Shown one piece after another: positions 35,101 through 43,340 of a stretch of DNA of 64,000 nt. The translations under genes were made by a program, and so were the position numbers. The notes below the pieces were generated by a model that worked only from the letters and a program-made list of their open reading frames with translations, did no database searches and was not told where the DNA came from. The stretch is from Noviherbaspirillum_A sp047237965 (GTDB taxonomy: Bacteria; Pseudomonadota; Gammaproteobacteria; Burkholderiales; Burkholderiaceae_D). The number at the start of each line of letters is the position of its first letter. Within the stretch, counting starts at the first letter, position 1. Location: positions 3,720,001-3,784,000 of the forward strand of contig NZ_JBDFLX010000001.1 in NCBI RefSeq assembly GCF_047237965.1, given 5' to 3'.

Positions 35101-37168
35101 TTCCATCGTTGCATCACAGCGCCAGTTGCGCGTGCTGGTCATCGACGACCAGGAAGTCGCCGCCAGCCTGGCATGCGAGATGCTGAGCGCCGAGCCGGAC
35201 ATCGAGGTGGATTGCATGTACGACGCCAGGGAGGCGCTGGCACGCGCCACGCTGTTCCAGCCCGGCGTGATCCTGATCGACCTGTGCATGCCGACCATGG
35301 ATGGCTTTTCGGTCATCATGCAATTGCGCGCAGCGCCGATGACGGCGAAGATTCCCATCATTCTGGTGTCGTCCGAGGACGCGCCGCAGCAGAAGGTGCG
35401 CGGCTTTGCCGCCGGCGCCAATGATTACCTGGTCAAGTGGCCGGCGCGGGCCGAGCTGGTGGCCAGGGTGCGCTACCACGCCGAAGCGCACCGCGCCCGT
35501 ACCGAGCGCGATGAAGCCTATGCCTCGCTGCAGACCAGTCAGGAGCAGTTGCTGCAGCGTACCCGCGAACTCGAACTGAGCCAGGCGGCGCTGCACCAGG
35601 CCCAGAAGCTGGAAGCCATCGGTCAGCTCACCGGCGGGGTGGCGCACGACTTCAACAATGTGCTGCAGATCATCGGCGGCAACCTGCAGTTGCTGAGCCA
35701 GTCGTGCCAGTCGCATGAAACCGACGGCAACCGCATCAGGGTGGCGATGGCCGCGGTGGAGCGGGGCGCCAACCTGGCTTCCCAGTTGCTGGCCTTTGCC
35801 CGCCAGCAGCCCCTGCAGCCCGTGGTGGTGCGGCTGGACGGCATCCTGCGCAACATGCACCAGATGGTGCATCACACCCTGGGCGACGATATCGAAGTGC
35901 GCACCGAGATCGCCGACGGCCTGTGGAACAGCCTGGTCGATACCAGCCAGCTCGAGAGCGTGATCCTGAACCTCGTGCTCAATGCGCGCGACGCCATGCG
36001 CGGCCTCGGCCGCCTGACGCTGTCGGCCGCGAATGTCGAGCTCGACGACCGCTACGCGGCCATGCATCCGGAAGCGCGGCCCGGGCAGTACATCCGGATT
36101 GCCGTGTCCGACACCGGCTGCGGCATGTCGCCGGAACTGATCAGCCGGGTCTTCGAACCCTTCTTCACCACCAAGCTGCCCGGCGAAGGAACGGGCCTGG
36201 GCCTGTCGATGGCCTACGGCTTCGTGCAGCAGAGCGGCGGCCACATCGTGCTCGACAGCGTGCTTGGCGAAGGCACCACGGTCAGCATCTACCTGCCGCG
36301 CAGCACGGCTGATGCCGAGCAGCCCCCGGCTGCCTTGCCTATGAGCGCCACCGGCGGCAGCGAACGCATTCTGGCGGTGGAAGACGATCCGGCGCTGCGC
36401 GCAACCGTCGTTGAAATGCTGGAAGGACTGGGCTACCAGGTAGTGCAGGCGCAGGATGCCGCTTCCGCACTGGCCATTCTCGAATCCGGACAGCGCTTTG
36501 ACCTGCTGTTCTCGGATGTGATGATGCCCGGACCCCTGCGCAGCACCGAGCTGGCCAACCGCGCGCGCGCCTTGTCCCCGGCCATGGAGGTGCTCTATAC
36601 CTCGGGCTATGCGGAAAATGCGATCGTCCACGGCGGCCGTCTCGACCCCGGCGTCAACCTGCTGTCCAAGCCCTATCGTCGCGAGCAGCTCGCCGCCAAG
36701 GTCAGGCACGTGCTGGACCGGCGCGCCGGGTCGCCATCGGACGCCGGCAATGACAATGGCACTGGCGCCGGAGCGGAAGCGCCGCCGGCCGGCATCGCGC
36801 CGCGGGTGCTGCTGGTGGAAGACAATGCCGATCTGCTCGACCTGACGCTGATGATGCTGGAGGAACTCGGCCATGACGCCGTTGGCGTGCCGACCGCGGA
36901 GGAAGCGCTGGCACTGCTGGAAGCCGGGCCGTATGCGATGCTGGTGACCGATGTCACGCTGCCCAAGATGTCCGGCATCGAGCTCGTTCATCGGGTGCGC
37001 CAGCGCTATCCGGAGATGCCGCTCGCGGTCGCGTCCGGCTATGGCCGCTCATCCGAACTCGATGGCACCAACGTGCATTACCTGAAGAAACCGTATCAGC
37101 TGATGGACCTGAAGTCCGTGGTCGAGGAAGGCCTGCTGCAGAAGACGGCAGCCCGCGCCACGGCCTGA
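35093..37168 (+). CDS. Hybrid histidine kinase, REC-HisKA-HATPase-REC-REC
   Basis: A 691-residue soluble kinase with no membrane segment. In order: receiver 1 (about 12-125; VLVIDDQEV, ILIDLCMPTMDG), a coiled linker (about 140-175), HisKA with His185 in GGVAHDFNNVL, HATPase (N-box VILNLVLNARDAM near 290, G-box GTGLGLSMAYGF near 367), receiver 2 (about 424-540; LLFSDVMMPG) and receiver 3 (about 572-685; MLVTDVTLPKMSG). The N-terminal receiver in place of a sensor domain means its input comes from another kinase. It converges on the phytochrome operon with only seven bases between, so the two may share a pathway. Confidence 0.93.
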   Translation: MADSIVASQRQLRVLVIDDQEVAASLACEMLSAEPDIEVDCMYDAREALARATLFQPGVILIDLCMPTMDGFSVIMQLRAAPMTAKIPIILVSSEDAPQQKVRGFAAGANDYLVKWPARAELVARVRYHAEAHRARTERDEAYASLQTSQEQLLQRTRELELSQAALHQAQKLEAIGQLTGGVAHDFNNVLQIIGGNLQLLSQSCQSHETDGNRIRVAMAAVERGANLASQLLAFARQQPLQPVVVRLDGILRNMHQMVHHTLGDDIEVRTEIADGLWNSLVDTSQLESVILNLVLNARDAMRGLGRLTLSAANVELDDRYAAMHPEARPGQYIRIAVSDTGCGMSPELISRVFEPFFTTKLPGEGTGLGLSMAYGFVQQSGGHIVLDSVLGEGTTVSIYLPRSTADAEQPPAALPMSATGGSERILAVEDDPALRATVVEMLEGLGYQVVQAQDAASALAILESGQRFDLLFSDVMMPGPLRSTELANRARALSPAMEVLYTSGYAENAIVHGGRLDPGVNLLSKPYRREQLAAKVRHVLDRRAGSPSDAGNDNGTGAGAEAPPAGIAPRVLLVEDNADLLDLTLMMLEELGHDAVGVPTAEEALALLEAGPYAMLVTDVTLPKMSGIELVHRVRQRYPEMPLAVASGYGRSSELDGTNVHYLKKPYQLMDLKSVVEEGLLQKTAARATA

Positions 37169-37175
37169 ACGGGCG

Positions 37176-37640
37176 TTACACCCGGCGCAGCACCTTGGTA
37201 TGGCCTGGCGGCGGCTCGTTGAGCACCGCCCAGAAAATGCCGAGGTCGGCGATGGCCTTGACGAATTCGCGGAATTCCACCGGCTTGACGACATAGGCGT
37301 TGACGCCCAGCTCGTAGCTGCGCACCAGGTCCTGTTCCTCCTTGGACGAGGTCAGCATCACCACCGGCAGGCTGCGCAGCTCCGCCGAGTCGCGGATTTC
37401 CTTGAGCACTTCCAGCCCGTCCACCTTCGGCAGCTTCAGGTCCAGCAGCACCACCGCCGGCTTGCCCGGCGGCAGGTCGGCGTACTTGCCGCGCCGGTGC
37501 AGATAATCCAGCGCCTCGGCGCCGTCTTCCACGACGATGACGTCATTGGCAAGCTGGCTGCGTTCCAACGCAATCAGCGTCAGTTCGAGGTCCTTGGGAT
37601 TGTCTTCAACCAGCAGGATGGGTTTGAGCATGGCGGTCAT
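37176..37640 (-). CDS. CheY/Rcp1-type single-domain response regulator of the phytochrome
   Basis: A 154-residue receiver-only protein. The acidic pair is in LLVEDNPKD, the phospho-acceptor in VVLLDLKLPKVDG, the Thr/Ser in VVMLTSSKEEQD, and Lys in AYVVKPVEF. The long alpha-4 region and extra C-terminal tail match Rcp1-type partners of phytochrome kinases. It starts two bases after the phytochrome stop, so the two are co-transcribed. With no output domain, it probably passes phosphate on, perhaps to the hybrid kinase next door. Confidence 0.9.
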   Translation of the reverse strand: MTAMLKPILLVEDNPKDLELTLIALERSQLANDVIVVEDGAEALDYLHRRGKYADLPPGKPAVVLLDLKLPKVDGLEVLKEIRDSAELRSLPVVMLTSSKEEQDLVRSYELGVNAYVVKPVEFREFVKAIADLGIFWAVLNEPPPGHTKVLRRV

Positions 37641-37642
37641 TC

Positions 37643-39889
37643 TTATACAGGTAATCGCTTCGGTATCGAAAATGAAAAAACGGCGCCCTCGTTGGGTACG
37701 CCTTCTGCCCAGGCCCGCCCGCCATGGCGCTCGACGATGCGGCGCACATTGGCCAGGCCGATGCCGGTGCCTTCGAATTCCTCCATGCGATGCAGCCGCT
37801 GGAATACAGCGAACAGCTTGTGGGCGTAGTCCATGCTGAAGCCGACGCCATTATCGGCGACATGGAAAATGAACTCGTCCGGGGTTTGCTCTGCCTGGAT
37901 GGAAATGACGGCGACGGGCCGGTTGCGGCTGTATTTTACGGCATTGGCCACCAGGTTATAGACAGCCAGTTCGATGAAGGTGGCGTCGCAGCGGATCACC
38001 GGCAGCGTCCCGACCTTCCATTCGATGCTGCGCCCCTGCGTATCCTGCCGCACCCGCTTGATTGCCGCCTGCACCACCTGGTTCATGTCGGTGGCGGCGG
38101 CATGCAGCGCCGAACGGCCCATCTGCGAGAAGCTCAGCAGATCGTCGACCAGCTTGCCGGCGAAGCGGGCCGAATCGGCGATGTTTCTCAGATAGCGGTT
38201 GGCGCGCTCGTTGAGATTGGCGCCCTCGAACTCGATCAGCAGGTCGGTGAAGCCAACGATGTGGCGCAGCGGCGCGCGCAGGTCATGCGACACCGAATAC
38301 GAAAACGACTCCAGCTCCTTGTTGGCGCGGCCCAGCTCGTCGGCCAGTCCCGCCATTTCCTCGGCCCGCGCCAGTACGATGCCCAGGATCGCGCTGCGGA
38401 ATTCCAGCGCCACTTCCAGTTCATTCTTTTGCCACGGCTCGGAGGTGTTGCGCACGGTCTCGCGCCAGGTGTCGAAGCTCTGGCGCGGCGTCAGCGGACG
38501 CGCCTCCTCCTGCTGTGCCGCCTTGTGCGCCGGATTGCCGGCCCATTCCACCGTCTGCACCACCTCGGGCCGGAACCAGATCACATAGTGACGGTAGTTG
38601 CGCGAGATCGACATGGCCAGGATGCCGCTGGCGCGGGCAGCGTAATCGGCAGCCCGCGGATATTCTTTCGGCAGCGCGCTGCTGTGATACAGCTCGCCGT
38701 TGCCGCTGGCGGCCAGCCATTCCACCAGCTGCGCTATCTGCTCATGGCTGGGGGTGTCGCCGAACAGCACCGTGTTGCCTTCGAATACCAGCGCCGCACC
38801 GGATGCGCGCATCAGCATCAGGAGGTCATGCGAGACCGTGCTCATGTTGTGCACGAATTCCTCGCCCTGGCTCAGCGCGGCAAGGATGGAGACCAGCTTG
38901 CTGCGCAGTTCCAGCCGGTAGGCGTATTCGTTGCTCTCGATGATGGATTCGATGCGCAGCGCCAGGATCTGGCCAAGCTGCTCGCACGCGGTGCGCACTT
39001 CAAACGGCACGAACTGCGGCGCCTTGTCGTGGCAGGAAATCATGCCCCACAGCCGGCCCTTGATCACCAGCGAGATCGACATGGAGGCAATCGTCCCCAT
39101 GTTCTTCATGTACTGCACATGCACCGGCGACACCGCGCGCAGCCCGGAAAAGCTGAGGTCGGTCGGCTGGCTGGTGTCGGGGTCCATCTCCGGCACCAGC
39201 CGCGCCGGCTGATAGTTGGCGTCGGCGATCAGCCGCACATGATTAGCCAGGTACAGGCGCCGCGCCTGCTGTGGAATGTCGGAAGCCGGAAAGCGCTGGC
39301 CGCTGTAGGACGGATAGCCTCGGTCCAGCGTTTCGGCCAGCACGCGGGCATCGTCGTTCTGGTCGAAGTTGTACAGGAACACCCGGCCCATGCCGGTGAT
39401 TTCCTTGATGGTGCGCACCGCATACTCGCAGATCGCATCGACCGAATCGACATGCGACAGGGTCTTCAGGAAACGTCCCATCAGGGTATAGAGCAGGCGG
39501 AAATCGGCGGCGCCGCTGCGCTGCACCGGCTCGAACTCGATCAGGGTGGCATGGTTGCAGCGGTGGGCGATGACGTCGAAGTAGCCGACCTTGCCCACTT
39601 CGATGGCGCCGACGTAGATCGGCTGCGCCAGCGCGCTGGCATTGAGCAGGGCGCGCGCCACGAGGCCGGCATGCTCGCTGCCGATCAGGTCGTCGAGCCG
39701 GCGATCGAGGATGGCGGAAATGTCGCGTCCGAACAGCGCGGTCGCATTCTCGCTGACCTGGCGCACGCTGAAGTCTTCGGGATTGACATTGATCAGGAAG
39801 CCATGCGGCTGTATGCCGCCCGGAATATGGATCGGTTCGCGGTCGCAGGAAGTAACGTCAATGCCGTTTGATGAGGATGGGGAAGTCAT
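37643..39889 (-). CDS. bphP: Bacteriophytochrome histidine kinase
   Basis: A 748-residue red/far-red light sensor: PAS (about 15-120), GAF (about 140-310), PHY (about 320-500), HisKA and HATPase. The biliverdin-linking Cys15 is in DVTSCDREPIHIPGG. The GAF has the DIP motif (FPASDIPQQARR) and the conserved His in MISCHDKAP. The PHY tongue has WAGNP and PRQSF. The kinase His535 is in SVSHDLRAPLRH; the ATP site ends in GTGIGLANVRRI. A heme oxygenase gene (bphO), needed for biliverdin, is not nearby. Confidence 0.95.
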   Translation of the reverse strand: MTSPSSSNGIDVTSCDREPIHIPGGIQPHGFLINVNPEDFSVRQVSENATALFGRDISAILDRRLDDLIGSEHAGLVARALLNASALAQPIYVGAIEVGKVGYFDVIAHRCNHATLIEFEPVQRSGAADFRLLYTLMGRFLKTLSHVDSVDAICEYAVRTIKEITGMGRVFLYNFDQNDDARVLAETLDRGYPSYSGQRFPASDIPQQARRLYLANHVRLIADANYQPARLVPEMDPDTSQPTDLSFSGLRAVSPVHVQYMKNMGTIASMSISLVIKGRLWGMISCHDKAPQFVPFEVRTACEQLGQILALRIESIIESNEYAYRLELRSKLVSILAALSQGEEFVHNMSTVSHDLLMLMRASGAALVFEGNTVLFGDTPSHEQIAQLVEWLAASGNGELYHSSALPKEYPRAADYAARASGILAMSISRNYRHYVIWFRPEVVQTVEWAGNPAHKAAQQEEARPLTPRQSFDTWRETVRNTSEPWQKNELEVALEFRSAILGIVLARAEEMAGLADELGRANKELESFSYSVSHDLRAPLRHIVGFTDLLIEFEGANLNERANRYLRNIADSARFAGKLVDDLLSFSQMGRSALHAAATDMNQVVQAAIKRVRQDTQGRSIEWKVGTLPVIRCDATFIELAVYNLVANAVKYSRNRPVAVISIQAEQTPDEFIFHVADNGVGFSMDYAHKLFAVFQRLHRMEEFEGTGIGLANVRRIVERHGGRAWAEGVPNEGAVFSFSIPKRLPV

Positions 39890-40562
39890 GGGAAAAGCGC
39901 ATCTGCATCAAGGAAGGCGGCGTCGGGCCGGCTCAGGTGAATAAAGGCAATCTTGTAAGTGCCGCCATTCTCGCAAATTTCGGCGATTCTTGCCGCCGGG
40001 GCAAGCGCCTGGCTTGTCGCGATCGGGTTAGGGAAGGGAATTGCTTCAAGTCAGGTAGCTTCATGTGCGGTTGTGGGGGGCGGCGATCACGCATGGTGCA
40101 AAGCATGCGTTTCGGTAGATGGTGCCTGCCAACGAAGCGAGTCGCCGGATAAAGACCATAGCCGCTTTTATCCAACGGATGACGCAACAGCCTGGGCGTA
40201 AGGCCAGATATGGATGCAGTACGGGTCTTGCTGTGCAGCCATCGCTGACGGGGAACAGGGACGACTGAGCAAAAAAACGCGCCTGCCCGCGCCGGCAGCC
40301 AGACTTGCCGGCCTGACGTGCCCGAAGCCCGGTCACTTGGCCACACATGCTGCATGTCATGCCAATTCATTCTTTCACCGAACGGAATATCGTCGATTTA
40401 GGTACTGCGCGTTAAACCCTTATTCATCGCAAGTCACCCACGTCGTTCGTTTTTGTTCCATCTCGTTCCATTCAAAAGCGCCATGACCCGCCTTCGGCGG
40501 CCAGGTATTTCGGGGCATGTCCCTTCCCGCCGCAGTGCACCCCTGTTCAGAGGTTTCATTCC
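39890..40562. other. Intergenic region between bphP and the TPR gene
   Basis: 673 bases between divergent genes. No gene, RNA or clear promoter pair was recognised. Frames open in it have no motif. Both flanking promoters should be here. Confidence 0.4.
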
Positions 40563-42458
40563 ATGTCTACTTCTTTCACTTTTTCCAGCATTGCCGACCA
40601 GCGCGTTTTTATTCCGGTCGCCGATATGACAGACAGCGCGCCTACTGGCGCCGGCACGCCGGTACTGGCCAGCGTACCGCAGCAAAATCCGTCAGCATTG
40701 CAGCAGCTACCAGGCAATGCAGGCCAGCACAAGCCGCCGCCACTCGCCACCCAACCGGTCCTTATATCCGGACACTCCGGCACACAGACATCGCCCACGC
40801 CGCATAATGGCATCCAGGACGTTCCATCGGTGAGCGCCAGCAGTGAAACCAGCATCGGGAACAGTGACGATGTTGCCGCCTCACTTAGTGAAATCGGGGA
40901 GACGCTGCAGAGCCAGGGCAAGCTGGAACAGCCGCTGGAACACTATCTGAAGGCGCTCTCCGTCCAGGACGTTCCATCGGTGAGCGCGAGCAGTGAAACC
41001 AGCATCGGAAACAGCAACGATGTTGCCGCCTCACTTAGCGAAATCGGAGAGACGCTGCAGAGCCAGGGCAAGCTGGAGCAGGCGCTGGAACATTATCTGA
41101 AGGCGCTCTCCATCAAGGAAAATAACATAGGCACCAACCCCTACTCTGTCGCCGCGTCGTGTTCGCAAGTCGGCGCTCTGCTAAAGGTTCAGGGCAGGGG
41201 TGCCGAGGCGCTGGTCTATTTTCTCAGGGTGCTAGCCATCTTCGAAAAAAGCCAGGGCAACGACTATGCACCCACCACCGCCGTGGTGCATGAAGCCGTC
41301 GCATCGCTGCTCCATGCGCTAGGTCAGCATGCACAGGCGGTGGAGCACCAGATTAAGGCACTCTCCATTCGAGCAAAGATCCACAGCGACCATGCCGAGG
41401 TCGGCAAAGTCTATACACAAATCGGATTCCTGCTCCATGAGCAAGGCAGGCATACCGAGGCGATGACGTACTACGTCAAGGCGCTCGCCATCACCGAGAA
41501 ACGCCTGGGCGTCAACCATATAGCCACCGCCACGTCGTATAACAACATTGGAATGCTGCTCAAGGACCAGGGCAAGCATGCCCACGCGCTGGCTTATTGC
41601 CTCAAGGCGCTGGACATCCAGGAAAAAGTTCTCGGCACTAACCACGCAGATACCGCCACATCGTATAACAACATTGGAGGACTGCTCCAGCACCAGGGCA
41701 AGTATGCCCTGGCGCTGGAGTACTACTACAAGGCGCTTCTCACCTGCGAAAACAATCTCGGCGCAGACCATCTGGATACCGCTAGAACGTACAACAACAT
41801 CGGACTGCTGCTGAAGGACCAGGGCAAGCATGACCAGGCTCTGCAAAATTGCATGAAGGCACTCGCCATCTGGGAAAAGTTCCTTGGCACCGGTCATGCC
41901 AGAACGGCTGTAGCGTATGACAACATCGGATCGCTGCTACAGGATCAAGGCAGGTACGTCGAGGCAATGAAGTACCACTTAAAGGCGCTGGCCATCAAGG
42001 AAAAAGAGTTCGGCACCGACCATCCCGATACCGCCACAACGTACAACAACATCGGTGTGCTGCTACAGCGGCGGGGCAAGCATGCCGAGGCACTGGAGTA
42101 CCTGCTCAAGGCGCTCGCCATCCTGGAAAAGTTATTCGGTGTCGACCACGCTAACATCGCCACGTCGTATGACAACATCGGATCGCTACTGCATGAACAA
42201 GGCAAGCATGCCGAGGCCCTGGATTACCTGCTCAAGGTAGTCACTATTAGGGAAAGGATGCTCGGCTCCACCCATTCCAGCACCCTCACCTCTCGCCGCA
42301 ACCTGCAATTGCTGCTGGAGGAACAAGGCCTGCATGCCCAGGCCCTGGCCTACTTTCGCAAGGCCCTCGCCGACGCGATCGCTATCGGCAATGACGCGGA
42401 GGCAGCGATATATCAGTGCTATATCAATGCCGTGACAGGCACCAACCGGCGGTCCTGA
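40563..42458 (+). CDS. Tetratricopeptide-repeat protein (kinesin-light-chain-like)
   Basis: A 631-residue protein. Residues 1-80 are Ser/Pro/Thr/Gln-rich and look disordered, with no signal peptide. Residues about 84-183 hold two nearly identical 50-residue units (see the DNA repeat). From about 185 to 610 there are some ten 42-residue TPR units of the TPR_10/12 type, with the pattern TATSYNNIGxLLxxQGKHxxAL and ALxIxEKxLGxxH. These form protein-binding solenoids. No catalytic domain is present. A disordered start plus a repeat solenoid is also seen in secreted effectors, but nothing here proves secretion. Confidence 0.85.
   Translation: MSTSFTFSSIADQRVFIPVADMTDSAPTGAGTPVLASVPQQNPSALQQLPGNAGQHKPPPLATQPVLISGHSGTQTSPTPHNGIQDVPSVSASSETSIGNSDDVAASLSEIGETLQSQGKLEQPLEHYLKALSVQDVPSVSASSETSIGNSNDVAASLSEIGETLQSQGKLEQALEHYLKALSIKENNIGTNPYSVAASCSQVGALLKVQGRGAEALVYFLRVLAIFEKSQGNDYAPTTAVVHEAVASLLHALGQHAQAVEHQIKALSIRAKIHSDHAEVGKVYTQIGFLLHEQGRHTEAMTYYVKALAITEKRLGVNHIATATSYNNIGMLLKDQGKHAHALAYCLKALDIQEKVLGTNHADTATSYNNIGGLLQHQGKYALALEYYYKALLTCENNLGADHLDTARTYNNIGLLLKDQGKHDQALQNCMKALAIWEKFLGTGHARTAVAYDNIGSLLQDQGRYVEAMKYHLKALAIKEKEFGTDHPDTATTYNNIGVLLQRRGKHAEALEYLLKALAILEKLFGVDHANIATSYDNIGSLLHEQGKHAEALDYLLKVVTIRERMLGSTHSSTLTSRRNLQLLLEEQGLHAQALAYFRKALADAIAIGNDAEAAIYQCYINAVTGTNRRS
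40813..41112 (+). repeat. 150-bp direct tandem duplication inside the TPR gene
   Basis: Two copies, 40813-40962 and 40963-41112, differ at only about ten positions by eye. The period of 150 bases is 50 codons, so the frame is kept. Each copy encodes a unit starting QDVPSVSASSETS and ending HYLKALS. Confidence 0.9.
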
Positions 42459-42863
42459 GCGTGGTTCCCGGCCGAGGCCTTCGAATAGGAGGTCGACTGC
42501 CTGGCCTTTGTCTGCCGTGACAGAGCTGCGAAACGGTGAGCAAAAAGCCGCTGGACCAACTGACCCGCTCATATATTTGCGAAGGCTTCAATGGGCAGAT
42601 GAGTAACCTAGGCTAGAACTTGCTGGAGGATGTGGTGCTGTGGCAAGTTTAAGCCAGCCATGTAACGCTGGCCGACAGCTTCGGTTTGCACATCAAACTG
42701 CCCTTTTGGCAGCCTTGGCCGGCGACATCGCGCTGCCGGAGGCTAGTGTCCATCAGGCTCGCGCAACTTGGGCTGGAAGCGCTGTTTCAGCAGCGGCTAC
42801 AACAACGTCACCAGGAACGCCAGGCCAGGCAGGCTCAAGCAAGGCGGAAAGAAAGAAACAGTC
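42459..42863. other. Spacer with no recognised gene
   Basis: 405 bases after the TPR gene. On the minus strand the rhs fragment frame continues into it for about 36 codons and stops at 42753. No family is recognised on either strand; it may hold further decayed sequence. Confidence 0.4.
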
Positions 42864-43062
42864 GTCCTGCAGCAGCTCGCCGCCTTGCTGCGTGCGTTCG
42901 GCGGGATGGTTGCCGCGGGCGTCGATGGTGGCGACCTTGTTGCCGAAGGCGTCGTACTGGTGGGTGACGATGCCGCCGTCGGCCTGCAGCTCGGCTTGCA
43001 GCTGGCCGGCGTTGTCGAAGCGTCAGGGGGTGAGGTTGCCGTTGGCGTCGCGCATGCCGATC
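42864..43062 (-). pseudogene. Decayed rhs core fragment with internal deletion
   Basis: Positions 42912-43062 align without gaps to 47163-47313 inside the giant rhs gene, with five differences by eye in 151 bases. Positions 42864-42915 align to 46638-46689. The two parts meet at a shared GCCG (42912-42915), so about 470 bases were lost by recombination at a 4-base microhomology; the join is in frame. A TGG Trp codon of the intact gene is TGA here (43025-43023), a nonsense change. It encodes YD-repeat core residues equal to about 3119-3344 of the intact protein. Confidence 0.85.
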
Positions 43063-43151
43063 AAGATGCTGGCTGCGAAGTAGCAGCCAGGAAGAACAGT
43101 GGCATGATGACCGCCACGTAGCGCCCGCGTTTTAGCCGCTAAAAAGAGAAG

Positions 43152-43197
43152 CCGCTCCACAACCCCTTGCAGCTAGTGGGGTGGGAGCGGTTTTTTT
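43152..43197. terminator. Terminator at the end of the rhs operon
   Basis: CCGCTCC (43152-43158) pairs with GGAGCGG (43184-43190), extended by ACCCC/GGGGT inside. On the + strand seven T follow; on the minus strand CTTCTCTTTTT follows. The minus-strand hairpin begins six bases after the stop of the 45-codon gene. Confidence 0.7.
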
Positions 43198-43333
43198 ATT
43201 TAAAGAATTGGGATAAAAACGCCATTCCAATAATTCCGAATACCACCACAACTAATATCCAATAAATTTTCCGCGCCATTGGACTCATCTTCTTCCAAGT
43301 TTCTTCATCGGGACCGCCAGGTGCCACCATCAT
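43196..43333 (-). CDS. 45-residue single-pass membrane protein, candidate Rhs immunity protein
   Basis: A short frame seven bases after the rhs stop, with AAAGGGGAA just upstream of two adjacent ATG codons (43333 and 43330; the second has the better spacing). The product begins MMVAPGGPDEETWKKM, has a basic stretch (ARKIYW), one hydrophobic helix at about residues 24-40 (ILVVVVFGIIGMAF) and ends SQFFK. The terminator hairpin follows at once, so rhs and this gene form a two-gene operon. Short membrane proteins next to toxin tips are often immunity proteins against membrane-acting toxins; that role is inferred from position and topology only. No homologue is known to me. Confidence 0.65.
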   Translation of the reverse strand: MMVAPGGPDEETWKKMSPMARKIYWILVVVVFGIIGMAFLSQFFK

Positions 43334-43340
43334 TTCCCCT

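Noticed and set aside
42640..43083. 147-codon + strand frame between the TPR and rhs genes
   Set aside because: Half of it is the reverse strand of the rhs fragment; the rest has no motif.
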